From NCBI RefSeq assembly GCF_004664715.2, contig NC_051071.1:3993501-4057500 (forward strand): a stretch of 64,000 nucleotides of DNA, given 5' to 3'. The position numbers and the translations under genes are program-made. Under the pieces are notes generated by a model, which was not told the origin of the DNA, did not search any database, and saw only the letters and a list, made by a program, of their open reading frames with translations. Positions 9,490 to 20,977 of the stretch are shown in pieces (positions within the stretch are counted from its first letter, which is position 1; each line of letters opens with the position of its first letter). The DNA is from Peromyscus leucopus. Taxonomy: Eukaryota > Chordata > Mammalia > Rodentia > Cricetidae.

Positions 9490-12347
9490 ACTAGTGACTT
9501 AACAGCACACCTGAAAGCTCTAGAACAAAATGAAGCAAATTCACCCAGGATGAATCAACACCAGGAGGAAATAATCAAATTGAGGGCTGAAATCAATGAA
9601 ATAGAAACAAGGAGAACAATACAAAAAATTAATAAAACAAAGAGTTTGTTCTTTGAGAAAATCAACAAGATAGACAAGCCCGTATTCAAATTAATCAAAA
9701 TGCAGAGAGAGCGCATCCAAATCAACAAAATCAGAAATGAAGAGGGAGACATAACAACAGACAATGAGGAAATCTGGAGAATTGCCAAGTCATACTTCAA
9801 AAACTCGTACTCCACAAAATTGGAAAATCTGAAAGAAATGGACAATTTTCCGGATAGGTACTACATACCAAAGTTATTCAAGACCAGATAAACTATTTAA
9901 ATAGGCCAATAACCACTAAGGAAATAGAAACAGTCATTAAAAGTCTCCCAACCAAAAAAAGTCCTGATACAGATGGCTTCAGCACAGAATTCTATCAGAT
10001 TTTCCAAGAAGAGCTAATTCCAATACTCTTCCAATTGTTCCACACAATAGAAACAGAAGGAACATCACCAAACTCTTTTTATGAGGCTACAGTTACCCTG
10101 ATATGCAAACCACACAAAGATGCAACAAAGAAAGAGAACTACAGACCAATCTCCCTCATGAACATTGATGCAAAAATAATCAATAAAATATTGGCAAACC
10201 AAATCCAAGAACATATCAAAAAAATTATCCACCATCATCAAGTAGGCTTCATCCCAGGGATGCAAGGATGGTTCAACGTATGAAAATTTGACAATGTAAT
10301 ACACCATATAAACAAATTGAAAAAAAAAACACATGATCATCTCATTAGATGTTGAAAAAGCCTTTGACAAGATCCAACACCCCTTTAAGATAAAGGTCCT
10401 AGAGAAATCAGGAACGCAAGGAACATACCTAAACATAATAAAGGCAATTTACAGCAAGCTGACAGCCAACATCAAATTAAATGGAGAGAAACTCAAAGCG
10501 ATTCCACTAAAATCAAGAACAAGACAAGGCTGTTCACTCTCCCCATATTTATTCAATATAATACTTGTAGTTCTAGTTAGAGCAATAAGACAACAAAAGG
10601 AGATCAAAGAGATAGAAATTGGAAAGGAAGAAGCCAAACTTTCACTATTTGCAGACAATATGATAGTGTACATAAGTGACCCCAAAAATTCTACCAGGGA
10701 ACTCCAACAGCTGATAAACTCCTTCAGTAATGTGGCAGCATGGAAGATTAACTCAAAAAAATCAATAGGCCTCCTATATACAAATAATAAAAGGACTGAG
10801 AAAGAAATCAGAGAAACATCACCCTTTACAATAGCCACAAATAATATAAAATACCTTGGGGTAACTCTGTCTAAACAAGTGAAGGACCTGTATGACATTT
10901 ATGTCTCTGAAGAAAGAACTGAAGGAGATATCAGAAAATGGAAAGCTCTCCCATGCTCATGGATAGGTAGGATTAACATAGTAAAAATGGCAATCTTACC
11001 AAAAGCAATCTACAGATTCAATGCAATCCCCATCAAAATCCCAACACAATGCTTCACAGACCTGGAAAGAATAATACTCAACTTCATATGGAAAAACAAA
11101 AAACCCAGGATAGCCAAAAGAATCCTGTACAACAAAACAACCTCTGGAGGCATCACGATCCCTGGCTTCAAGCTCCACTATAGAGCTACAGTAATAAAAA
11201 CAGCTTGGTACTGGCATAAAAACTGACATGTGGACCAGTGGAATCGAATTGAAGAACCTGACATTAATCTGCACAGGTATGAACACCTAATTTTTTGACA
11301 AAGAAGTCAAAACTGTACAATGGAAAAAAGGAAGCATCTTCAACAAATGGTGCTGGCATAACTGGATGTCAACATGTAGAATGAAAATAGATCCATAACT
11401 GTCGCTATGTACAAAACTTAAGACCTCAACATAAATCCAGTTACCCTGAACCTGATAGAAGAGAAAGTAGGAAGTAGGCTTGAATGCATTGGCACCAGAG
11501 ATCACTTCCTAAACATAACACCAGCAGCACAGACATGGAGCACAACAATTAGTAAATGGGACCTCTTGAAACTGAGAAGCTTTTGTAGGGCAAAGGCCAC
11601 AGTCAACAAGACAAAATGACAGCCTAGAGGATGGGAAAAGATCTTCACCAACCCCACATATGATAGAGGGCTGATCTCCAGAATATATAAAGAACTCAAG
11701 AAACTAGACATCAAAATACCTAACAATCCAATTGAAAAATGGGCTATAGAGCTAAACAGAGAATTCTCAACAGAAGAATCTCAAATGGCCAAAAGACATT
11801 TAAGGAACTGCTCAACATCCTTAGTCATCAGGGAAATGCAAATCAAAGCGACGCTGAAATACCATATTACACCTGTCAGAATGGCTAAGATCAAAAACAC
11901 TGATGACAGCTTATGTTGGAGAGGATGTGGAGCAAGGGGGACACTCCTCCACTGTTGGTGGGAATGCAAACTTGTACAGCCACTTTGGAAAGCAGTATGG
12001 CAGTTTCTCAGAAAATTGAGAATCAATCTTCTTCAAGACCCAGCTGTACCACTCTTGGACATATACCCAAGGAATACTCAATTATACCACAAGGACACAT
12101 GCTCAGTTATGTTCATAGCAGCATTATTTGTAATAGCCAGAACCTGGAAAAACCTAGATGCCCCACAACTGAAGAATGGATAAATAAAATGTGGTACATA
12201 TACACAGTGGAGTACTACCCAGCATAGAAAAACAAAGACATCATGAGGTTTGCACATAAATGGATGGAACTAGAAAATATCATTCTGAGTGAGGTAACCC
12301 ATACTCAGGACAAACATGGAATGTACTCACTCATAAGTGGACACTAG
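9486..12347 (+). pseudogene. L1 ORF2, 5'-truncated and frameshifted
   Basis: Starts inside ORF2 (KSHTSDLTAHLKALEQNEAN) after the endonuclease. The reverse-transcriptase domain (9900-11000) contains [14 protein letters not shown] and the active-site motif reads FADN at about 10648, so the second catalytic Asp of FADD is changed. The cysteine-rich C-terminal region follows ([18 protein letters not shown]), and it ends YSLISGH with TAG at 12345. Several stops and shifts break the frame. Confidence 0.92.
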
Positions 12348-12736
12348 ATATAAAGCAAAGGATAATGAGACTGCAACCCACAGCTCTAGGGAGGCTAGCT
12401 AGTAAGGAGGATCCTAGGAAGGACACATGGATTGCCTAATGATGGAGAAATGGATGAAATTTACATGAGCAAACTGGGGGTGAGAGGGGGAGGTAATGGA
12501 GGTCAAGGGACAGAGTATGAGAGCTTAGAGGAGTGGGAGGTTTGAGCTGGAACGGGAACAGAGTGGGAGAGCAAGGAAAGAGATACCATGATAAATGAAG
12601 ACACCATGGGAATAGGGAGAATTGGAGTGCTAGGGAGGTTCCTAGGAATCCACAAGGATGACTCCACCATAAACTACTGGTAGTAGTTGAGAGGGTATAT
12701 AAAATGAATAGAAAATCTCTTAATAAATTTTTTAAA
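12348..12736 (+). mobile_element. L1 3'UTR and tail
   Basis: Typical L1 3' region following ORF2, with AATAAA near 12721 and an AT-rich tail. The same type of 3'UTR recurs at 27036. Confidence 0.85.

Positions 12737-13312
<576 letters not shown>

Positions 13313-13392
<80 letters not shown>
13313..13392. repeat. (TA)n(TG)n microsatellite
   Basis: About 36 bp of TA followed by 44 bp of TG. Confidence 0.98.
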
Positions 13393-13394
<2 letters not shown>

Positions 13395-13885
13395 ACAAAT
13401 ATATATGTATATATGTCAGCGCAAAACTTGTTCTCACCTCAAGGGAATTGAGTGATATTCTGGAGCCAACTATGCATGACTCTGGCCTGGGATCACAGAT
13501 TCAGGTTTCCCCAACTTCTGAGTTAATTTGCTACATGAGATTTTTATAAGTTATAGAATAAAGAAAATTATAAGTCAGATTGTTACCAAACACATTGGTG
13601 GGGCATCTGTATTGTGTTATGGTAAAGCAGGGAAAGCTACTATAGGTTTCAGATGCTACCCGAAAACATCATTAGGCTTGAATTGGTGAAAGCTATGGTT
13701 TACTAATGGTAAATCTAAGGTTAAAATACAAGTATTTTAATTGACTCATAAGTCAGACACATTGTGGGCAATGGACTAATAATAACACAAGGTAATTTGG
13801 CTCTAGTTTACAGCATTTTAACTCTCCTCAGTCTTGAAGTCCAGTCATTTATTTGATCTTGTAGAATCTTTAACAGATGCAGCTT
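13393..13885. other. Unassigned, possibly old LTR
   Basis: Phrases such as GGGATCACAGATTCAGGT recur in similar form at 14310-14350, so 13393-14360 may hold pieces of one old repeat. No family named. Confidence 0.35.
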
Positions 13886-14005
13886 GTATCTTTTTTTTTC
13901 TTTTTCCACCCCTTCCAGGACATAGTCTTAAACTCATGACAATCCTCCTACCTCACTTCTCTAGTGCAAGGGGTGGAGGATCATAGGCATGTACAGGTAT
14001 GTAAT
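13886..14005 (-). repeat. Old B1-like SINE
   Basis: T-rich start, then AAACTCATGACAATCCTCCT and GATCATAGGCATGTAC, as in diverged B1/PB1 copies. Confidence 0.6.
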
Positions 14006-14503
14006 TGGCCTGCCTAGAAGGACTAAATACACATTGGTGCTCCTCTTTTGACTATCAAACTATAGAAGCATTGGGCCCCAAGAAATTAAAATTAACCAGG
14101 AATCCCTTGTTAGGAGGAGCCCTGGGAGCTGCCAGAGGAGGAACTTGTCTCCTGGATACTTACAACTTGTCAAAAGGCTGGCAGGAAGCTCAGGCTGAGG
14201 TGGTGATGGGCATGACCATACTTTGGCCAAACTGGTTAGTTATATTTATCACATTTCATATTTAAACCTACCGCCATATCAGAACCTCAAAGTTGTACTA
14301 GTTACAGGCTTTGGGATCACAGCCTGTACCTTAGAAAGCCAGATTCAGGTACCCCCAATAAATGAATTAAAGAAGCCAAAATAATAGTGAAATACAGAAA
14401 AAAGGAAATATATTCCCTGTGGCTACATTGGGAATAAAGATAAGGAGTTACAGGTTTTCAATTTGAGAGGGGATAAAGTACAAAAAAGTAGTAAAATATT
14501 GGG
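14006..14503. other. Unassigned sequence
   Basis: See 13393. An 86-codon frame here has no recognisable domain. Confidence 0.4.
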
Positions 14504-14798
14504 CATGGAGACATAACTTGGCAATTAGAGTGCTTGTTTCACAATTATGATGACCAGAGTTTGGATCTGAGCACCCATATAACAAGCTGGGCATCCTGTA
14601 TGTGCACACCTGTAATCCCAGTTTCAAGGAGTTGTCAGGGTTTGCCAGCTTCCAGTGAGCCCCAGGTTCAGTGAGAGACCTTATCTCAGGGAATTGGGAG
14701 ACAATGATACAGGAGAACTCTCAGTGTTCTCTTCTGGCCTCCACATGCATGCACAGCTGTCCACGCCTACACATATATGTGGGCATTCACTTAGACAC
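14504..14798 (+). repeat. B4 SINE
   Basis: ID-like head (CTTGGCAATTAGAGTGCTTG) joined to a B1-like part (CACACCTGTAATCCCAG, AGTGAGAGACCTTATCTCAG) and a CTGGCCTCCACATGCATGCA tail, the composite order of B4. Confidence 0.8.
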
Positions 14799-14804
14799 AT
14801 AATT

Positions 14805-14920
14805 TTTTTTACATTAATTTATGTATGCATATGCATGTGCACTCCATGTGGAGGTCAGAGGACACTTGTGGAAGTCTGTCCTCTCAGGTGCCTTTACCCA
14901 CTAAGCCATAATAAATAAAT
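14805..14920 (-). repeat. B4-related SINE fragment
   Basis: Antisense phrases GTGGAGGTCAGAGGACA and GCCTTTACCCACTAAGCCAT. Confidence 0.65.
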
Positions 14921-15029
14921 CTTTTTAAAAGAAAAATATTGAACCACTGTGTTACTAATGCAGTATAACCTGACTCAACTTATTAGTGTCTTGTTTTTGT
15001 CATTCTCCCACTCCTTTTTAAAAGACAGT

Positions 15030-15358
15030 ATCTGAGTGGCACTGTTAGAAGGTGGTGTGGCTTGGGGAGTAGGTGTGGTCTTGAAGGAAGTATGTCACTA
15101 TGGGGGTAGGCTTTGAGGTCTCTTTTGTGAATTCAGTGTGAACCAGAGACTACTTCCTGTTGCCTGTAAAATATAGGACTTGGCTACTTCTCCAGCACCA
15201 TGTCTGCCTACACACTGCCATACTCCCAGCCACCATGCTCCCCACCATGATGATAATGGACTGAACCTCTGAAACTGTAAACTGCCACTTCAATAAAATG
15301 TTTTCCTTTATAAGAGTTGCTATGGCAATGGTCTCACTTCACAGCAATAGAAACCCCC
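15030..15358 (+). repeat. MaLR-type LTR
   Basis: Same repeat as the LTRs of the complete element at 45991-48575: GTGGCACTGTTAGAAGG start, ATGATGATAATGGACTGAAC, and a TATAAGAGTTGC end block. Assigned to MaLR through that element. Confidence 0.7.
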
Positions 15359-15365
15359 AAATAAG

Positions 15366-15475
15366 TATCTCTTTTACTTCAGGATGGCCATAGGCTAGCC
15401 TTAAATTCCTGATTCTCTTGCCTCTACTTGCCCAAAAGTGCTGGGATTTCAGACATGTGCTACCACAAAGGGCCC
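15366..15475 (-). repeat. B1 SINE, old
   Basis: Antisense AGTGCTGGGATTTCAGACAT and preceding B1 core. Confidence 0.7.
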
Positions 15476-15569
15476 TCATCCTATTCTTGACTTTAATGGG
15501 TTGGCTCTGCTAACTATTGACAAAAATTTAATAAGGTTCAAAGAAGTTCCCTTTTGGTTTCTGATTTGA

Positions 15570-15571
<2 letters not shown>

Positions 15572-15624
<53 letters not shown>
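15572..15624. repeat. Poly(T) run
   Basis: About 52 consecutive T. No SINE body directly follows it. Confidence 0.98.
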
Positions 15625-15626
<2 letters not shown>

Positions 15627-15689
15627 CATAAGTGACTTCATGCTTCTTCTACACTCCTACTATCATTCTATATTAGTCAAGAGGGTAGG

Positions 15690-15819
15690 GTATTTGGGGG
15701 CATAGTGACCCACACGTTTAATCCTAGTACTCCAGAGGCAGGAAGATCTCTGTGAGTTTGAGGCTGATCTAGTCTATATAGTTTTGGGCCAGCAGGGCTT
15801 ACAGAGTGAGACCCTGTTT

Positions 15820-15870
<51 letters not shown>
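15690..15870 (+). repeat. B1 SINE with 48-A tail
   Basis: Diverged B1 body 15690-15821 ending GAGTGAGACCCTGTTTC, then an uninterrupted A-tail. Confidence 0.88.
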
Positions 15871-15871
<1 letters not shown>

Positions 15872-16149
15872 AGAAGCAGCAATAATAAAAGAAGATTGGC
15901 CTTAAAAATGAGGCAGACTAAAGTCTCATGCACTTGCCAAGTTTATTCTGAACATAAGATAATTTATACCCCAAGGGTTAAGAAGAGTCATCTGGGTACA
16001 GAATACAATCTCAAGAACAAGCCACGTATGGGAAAATGTTTTTCCATAGAGGGATCTGAACAACAACGGAAGTAAATTCATTCCTATCCATTACACATGG
16101 GAGGAGCATGAAAATGCATTCCAAAAACAATTCTGTGTTTGTTTGTTTC

Positions 16150-16296
16150 AGTTTTTCAAGACAGGGTTTCTCTGTGTGACAGCCCTAGCTGTCCTGGAAC
16201 ACACTTTGTAGACCAGGCTGGCAAATTCACAGAGATGCACCTGCCTCTGCTTCCTGAGTGCTGGGACTAAAAGTGTATACTACCACACCTGGCCAA
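16150..16296 (-). repeat. B1 SINE
   Basis: CAAGACAGGGTTTCTCTGTG to ACTACCACACCTGGCC, full-length, moderately diverged. Confidence 0.92.
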
Positions 16297-16411
16297 TTCT
16301 GTGGTTTTAAGAAAATAAGGATACAAGACTCCTATTTCTAGGAGTTTTCTCATAAGCATTCAGTATGCTCACATGACTCCATTCTTGGATTGTTTTCCAA
16401 CAGCTGGGTAT

Positions 16412-16580
16412 TTTGTGCTTTCTTTTTTGGTAATACTAAGGATTGAGCAAAGAGCCTCATCATGCTAGGCAAAGTGCTCTACCAATGAACTCGATCTCCA
16501 GACCTTTTTAATTTCTATACAACAGCCTCACTAAGTTTCCCAGGCTAGACTTTGAACTCACTCTGCAACCCAGGTAGAAC
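16412..16580 (-). repeat. B4 SINE (ID plus B1 parts)
   Basis: Antisense ID segment (GCTAGGCAAAGTGCTCTACC) followed by an antisense B1-like segment (CTTTGAACTCACTCTGC). It runs into the CTTT array. Confidence 0.7.
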
Positions 16581-16584
16581 TTTT

Positions 16585-16654
<70 letters not shown>

Positions 16655-16681
16655 TTCCTTCCTTCCTTCCTTCCTTCCTTC

Positions 16682-16731
<50 letters not shown>

Positions 16732-16915
16732 CTTTCTTTTCTTTTTCTTTCTTTCTTTCCTTTTCTTTCTTTCTTTTTCTTTTTTTCTTTCTCTCTTTTT
16801 CTTTCTTTCTTTTTCTTTTTCTTTCTTCCTTCCTTTCTTCCTTCTTCCTTTCTTCCTTCTTCCTTTCCTTCCTTCCTTCCTTCCTTCCTTCCTTCCTTCC
16901 TTCTTTTCTTTTTTT
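16579..16915. repeat. (CTTT)n/(CCTT)n microsatellite
   Basis: About 335 bp of pyrimidine-only tetramers with changing unit composition. It translates into long low-complexity frames on both strands that are not genes. Confidence 0.98.
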
Positions 16916-16916
16916 G

Positions 16917-17036
16917 TGTATAAGTCTTGGTGTGTGTCATGGTGTTCATGTAGAGATCACAAAACAGCATTTGTGGAATTAGTTCTCCTTTTACCTTTAC
17001 ATGGGTTCCAGGGATCAAACTTGGTTTACTTACCAG
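16917..17036 (-). repeat. B4-related SINE fragment
   Basis: Antisense GTAGAGATCACAAAACAGC and CATGGGTTCCAGGGATCAAA. May be the other part of the B4 across the microsatellite. Confidence 0.55.
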
Positions 17037-17243
17037 ATTTTAACTATGTAAAGATGTGTTACTTTTGTTTATGCTGCATTTAATTATATAAAGATGTGTT
17101 GCATTTCTTGCTTGCCTAAGGCACCTGATTGATCCAATAAAGAGCTGAATGGCCAATAGCTAGGCAGGAGAAAGGATAGGTGGAGCTAGCAGGTAGACAG
17201 AATAACTAGGAAGAGAAATCTACACTCAAAAAGAAGGGGAAGA

Positions 17244-17348
17244 GTGCTTGCTTTGGCAGCACATATACTAAAATTGGAATAATACAGAGAAGATTAGCAT
17301 GGCCCCTGTGCAAGGATGACATGCAAATTCATGAAGCATTCCATATTT
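17244..17348 (+). pseudogene. U6 snRNA pseudogene
   Basis: Full-length match to U6 spliceosomal RNA: GTGCTTGCTTTGGCAGCAC, AGAAGATTAGCATGGCCCCT, CAAGGATGACATGCAAATTC, ending TTCCATATTT. Most differences from recalled U6 are CpG to TpG or CpA decay. No TATA or proximal element is visible upstream and a purine-rich tail follows, so this is an L1-mobilised copy, not an active Pol III gene. Confidence 0.95.
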
Positions 17349-17487
17349 AAAAAGAAGAAGAAGGAGAAGGAGAAGGAGGAGGAGGAGGAGAAGGAGGAGG
17401 AGAAGGAGAAGGAGAAGGAGGAGGAGAAGGAGGAGGAGAAGGAGAAGGAGAAGGAGAAGGAGAAGGAGAAGGAGAAGGAGAAGAACT
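17349..17487. repeat. (GAA/GGA)n purine array
   Basis: Begins AAAAAGAAGAAGAAGG directly after the U6 end, consistent with expansion of the retrocopy A-tail. Confidence 0.95.
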
Positions 17488-17749
17488 AGAGAAGGATGAG
17501 AGAATGAGGAACATGCTGGGGCAAGAAACCAGGCAGACTCCAGATAGCCAGACATAGAGAAGCAGTAAAATAAGACTTACAGAAGTAAGAAAGGTAATAA
17601 ACCCTGAGACAAAAGGTAGATAAAGAGAAACAGGTTAATTTAAAAGAGCTAGCCAGAAATGTGGCTAATTTCATGCATTCAAAACTAATAAGTCTTTGTG
17701 TCATGATTTGGGAACTGATTGATGGCCCAAAAGAAAAAGCCTGGTACAC

Positions 17750-18090
17750 TTGCTAATGTGAATGTATCGGCAATAAACATGAGTGTGTAAATATCTTTGT
17801 AGTAGGTACTTTAGTATATGCCCAGAAGTGATGTAAATGGGCCATATGGTAGTTTTCTAGCTGGATCATTTCTAGTCATCCTTCTTCTGAAGTCATCATT
17901 CATAAAACCAGTCTAGGCCACTTCCCCTGTTCTGCTTAACTAAAGCATCCATTATTATATTTTAGAATATTTAGCAAATTATAATAATAGCAACAGGATG
18001 AGTGTTTGATTTCTGCCTGTCCCACCAGTCAATGAACTCCATAAATCAACAACCATACAGAAATGGATGATATATAGTATGTTTTAAAAG
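17750..18090. other. Unassigned sequence
   Basis: AT-rich, no recognised repeat or gene. Confidence 0.5.
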
Positions 18091-18091
18091 G

Positions 18092-18261
18092 GCTGGAGAT
18101 ATGGCTCCATGATTAATGCTCTTGCAAAGACCTAAGTTCAATTCTCAGCACCCATATCAGGCTTCTCAAAACCACCTGTAACTTCAATTCCAAGGAATCT
18201 GATTACTTCTTATATCCTCTGAGGACACCTGTACATATGTAGTATACTTAAACTCATGCAG

Positions 18262-18302
<41 letters not shown>
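18092..18302 (+). repeat. B3 SINE with (CA)n tail
   Basis: GGGCTGGAGATATGGCTCC start, TGTAACTTCAATTCCAAGG middle typical of B3. A CA array occupies 18263-18302. Confidence 0.82.
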
Positions 18303-18306
<4 letters not shown>

Positions 18307-18514
18307 AAATATTGTATGCTAAACTTTAAGGTACTTGGACTTCTAGCATACAAATATATTCACATTTTATTCATAGTCACCAAGCACGTACATGAGGGTT
18401 TTTGTTAATAGAAATCAAGGAAAACAACAAGGTTCTGTGTTCATATTGAAATGGTTACAGGAACAGGGACAACAACAACAACAAAAAAGAAACTCCATGG
18501 TGAGATAATCATTT

Positions 18515-18718
18515 GGCCAGGCATGGCAGAAGCAGTGGGATCTCTGTGAGTTTATGGCTAGCCCAGTTAGTATATGTAGATAGTTCCAGGACAGCAATGT
18601 CTACAAAAAGAAATCCTATTTCAGAAAACTAAATAAGTAAATAAAATAATAGTCTGGCAAGAGTGGGCATAGTGGTGCACACCTTTAATCCCAGCTCTCA
18701 GGAGGCAGAGCATAGAGC
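18515..18718 (+). repeat. Two B1 fragments
   Basis: 18515-18630 is a B1 lacking part of its core; 18660-18718 is the first third of another (GTGGTGCACACCTTTAATCC). Confidence 0.7.
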
Positions 18719-18747
18719 TGAGAGTGCCCATAAAAATGTTAATCTCC

Positions 18748-19300
18748 AGGGAGTGCTGGAGAGATGGCTCAGCCAGTAAGAGGGTCTATGTTCAGTTTCT
18801 AACATGCAATTCAAGTAGCTCACAACTGCCTGTGACTCCAACTTTAGGGAGATCTGACTCCTTTTTCCTTCAGGGTACCAGGCCTGCATATAGCACACTT
18901 AAATATATGAAGGTATTTGTGGGGCGTTTACCTACCACCCCCACAGTTCCCCAGAGTTTTCTTGAGTGCAATCAGCAGGAAATATTAGATAGAAGGATTT
19001 ATAGAGGAGAATCTTGCAGAGATAAACAGATAGAAAATAAAGGATAGCCTCGAGAGGGCCTGGAACCTATTCCAATGGGCCCCGACTGTCTCTGGCCCAG
19101 GGTTTTTATAGAGATGCCAAGGGGTGGAGCAAAAGACCTCCTCCCCCAGCACAGCCAAGTGCAGACCATCTCAGACACCTGCTCTCAGGCCCGTGGTCCT
19201 GATCATCCTCTATTTGGACCTGCTGGGTAAAGCCACGAGGAACCCGAGAATGGGCTCCCACAGGTATTCACAGATATACACACAAAATATATATTCTTTT
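18748..19300 (+). repeat. B3 SINE split by a solo LTR
   Basis: First part 18748-18917 (GTGCTGGAGAGATGGCTCAG to ATGAAGGTATT), then 345 bp of LTR, then the B3 3' end resumes at 19263 with ACACACAAAATA-type tail. Confidence 0.8.
18918..19262. mobile_element. Solo LTR, 345 bp, 6-bp target duplication
   Basis: Ends TGTGGG and CCCACA are perfect inverted repeats. GGTATT occurs at 18912-18917 and 19263-19268. A TATA-like box reads on minus (TCTCTATAAAAACCC). It does not resemble the CCAAT-rich LTRs nearby. Its size is close to the mys LTR length I recall (343 bp), but identity was not tested. Confidence 0.85.
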
Positions 19301-19351
19301 AAAGATTTATTTTTAATTATGTATTGTGTGTGTGTGTGTGTGTTGTGTGTG

Positions 19352-19382
<31 letters not shown>

Positions 19383-19565
19383 GTCTGTGTCTGTATGCAT
19401 GTGTGTGGATATGAATGCAGAGCTCAAGGAGGCCAGAGGAAGGCATCTGATCTTCTGGAATAGAAATTCCAGGAAGTTGTGAGTCTCCTTGTATGGGTGC
19501 TGCGACTGAACTTAAGACCTCTGTAAGAGCAAGTTCTCTCAATTGCTGAGCTATCTCTACATTCC
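19290..19565 (-). repeat. B3 SINE with (TG)n(TCTG)n array
   Basis: Microsatellite at 19325-19398 followed by antisense B3 (GAGGCCAGAGGAAGGCATCTG to TTGCTGAGCTATCTCTAC). Confidence 0.8.
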
Positions 19566-19708
19566 TAGAAGTGAATTGTTGGAGACAAATACTGTGTCAT
19601 TTACTTGATGATCTCAAACTTGGCAGTCAGAAGACAATAGATTGAGTTAATGAATATATAATTCACTCTGGAAAATTGGGGGTTTGTTATATTTCCTTCT
19701 CGTAAGTC

Positions 19709-20078
19709 TGTAGCTAGACTTTCTTGTTGGACTTTTTTTTTAGACTGCCAGCCCTCAATGACACAGAGAGTTATTATTAATTATAAGAGCTTGGCCTTAG
19801 ATTTGGCTTGGTCTCAACTAACTCTTGTAACTTAAATTAACCTGTTTCTATTAATCTATGTTCTGCTACATGGTTCTTTAATTCTCCTCTTTATGCCTCT
19901 CTCCATGTCTCCCTGGTAAAATCCCTGTACCTAGATTCATCCCCTGAGTTTCTCTCACTGTCTGGAAATCCTGCCTGTCCTCTTCCTGCCTATCTATTGG
20001 CCATTCAGCTCTTTATTAGACCAATCAGAATAAAATAGTAACACATTTTCACACAGTGTGATCAAATATCCCTCAACA
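19709..20078. mobile_element. Solo class II-type LTR
   Basis: 370 bp from TGTAGCTAGACTTTC to CCCTCAACA, flanked by TAAGTC (19703-19708) and TAAGTA (20079-20084). Contains GGCCATTCAGCTCTTTATTA and ACCAATCAG. The start matches the LTR at 42742. Confidence 0.78.
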
Positions 20079-20084
20079 TAAGTA

Positions 20085-20490
20085 TGTAATTTTCAATAGA
20101 GATTCTGATTGAAACAAAGAAACAGATTGTAAACAGTAGCATTAAAAGCATCAGATGTGATTTTAAGAGTCTTTTTGGATATTCAAAGTATTTGTGTAGA
20201 CAATCCTATCCTTTACCTATGAGCAAAGCTTATTTATTTATAGATAAATGAACTGCATAGGTGGAAAAAGTGTACCTCCTCTTTGTATATTAGTTATCTC
20301 CCCACTTATTCTATTGTTAATTCTACCATTAGAAAAATAATACATCTCTTTACTATATTTGATGTTGAGGGAAGTTATCATGTTACTCATAGCTTATCAA
20401 AAAAAAAAAAAAAGAAAAGAAACTACAAAGAGCTTCAGTATTAAAAAGTGCTTTTGAATTTAAATATTAAATAGGTTTTTATTTATTTAT
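20085..20490. other. Unassigned sequence
   Basis: AT-rich, contains an A13 run at 20400. No repeat family named. Confidence 0.5.
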
Positions 20491-20494
20491 TTAT

Positions 20495-20646
20495 TGTTTT
20501 TTTTTTTCCAAGGCAGGGTTTCTCTGTGTAACTGCCCTGGCTGTCATGGAACTTGCTCTGTAGACCAGGCTGGCCTCAAACTCACAGAGATTTGCCTTCC
20601 TCTGCCTCCCCAATTATGGGATTAGAGGTATACCTGCAGCTGCCCA
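20495..20646 (-). repeat. B1 SINE
   Basis: CAGGGTTTCTCTGTGTAACT to GAGGTATACCTGCAG. Confidence 0.92.
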
Positions 20647-20659
20647 ACTGAATAGGTTT

Positions 20660-20785
20660 TTATTTTGTGTTTTTTGAGAAAGGGTCTCACATGTTACCCA
20701 GATTGCTTTGAACTCAGAATGTACTAGAGGCTGAACTTGAACTCCTCATTCTACTGTTTTCATCTTGAAAGTGCCTGCATGTCTT
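20660..20785 (-). repeat. Old B1-like SINE
   Basis: GAGAAAGGGTCTCACATG and GAACTTGAACTCCTCATTC, strongly diverged. Confidence 0.55.
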
Positions 20786-20799
20786 TCTTTAAAAAACTC

Positions 20800-20977
20800 T
20801 TTTTTTAAAAAAATATTTATTTATTATGTATACAGCATGTATGACTGCAGGCCAGAAGAGGGCACCAGATGTCATTACAGATGGTTATGAGCCACCATGT
20901 GGTTGCTGGGAATTGAACTCATGACCTCTGGAAGAGCAGTCAGGACTCTTAACCTCTGAGCCATCTCTCCAGCCCTA
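20800..20977 (-). repeat. B2 SINE
   Basis: Antisense B2: CCAGAAGAGGGCACCAGAT, CATGTGGTTGCTGGGAATTG, GAGCCATCTCTCCAGCC. Confidence 0.9.

Larger units (their letters stand above)
17047..17749. mobile_element. LTR, interrupted by U6 insertion
   Basis: Left block with GGCCAATAGCTAGGCAGGAG and right block ending AAGCCTGGTACA belong to the CCAAT-rich LTR group (compare 19709-20078 in reverse). The middle holds a U6 pseudogene and its purine tail. Left edge is uncertain because a 20-bp phrase (TATAAAGATGTGTT-like) is repeated at 17040 and 17075. No target duplication found. Confidence 0.6.

Noticed and set aside
4876..12736. Twin-priming during L1 insertion as the cause of the inverted L1 5' end
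   Set aside because: Twin priming inverts only L1 sequence. Here ERV, B3 and B1 DNA is inverted together with it.
16545..17018. Long open frames rich in Lys/Glu/Arg or Phe/Leu/Ser on both strands
   Set aside because: They are translations of the CTTT/CCTT microsatellite.
17244..17348. U6 as a working snRNA gene
   Set aside because: Many CpG-type changes, no upstream snRNA promoter elements, and a retrocopy-like tail.
17268..17555. Minus-strand frame with about 50 consecutive Leu
   Set aside because: Translation of the purine array after the U6 pseudogene.
20800..20977. A/B-box-like text suggesting tRNA genes here and in other SINEs
   Set aside because: The matches are tRNA-derived heads of B2, B3, B4 and ID SINEs, with no cloverleaf or terminator of a true tRNA gene.
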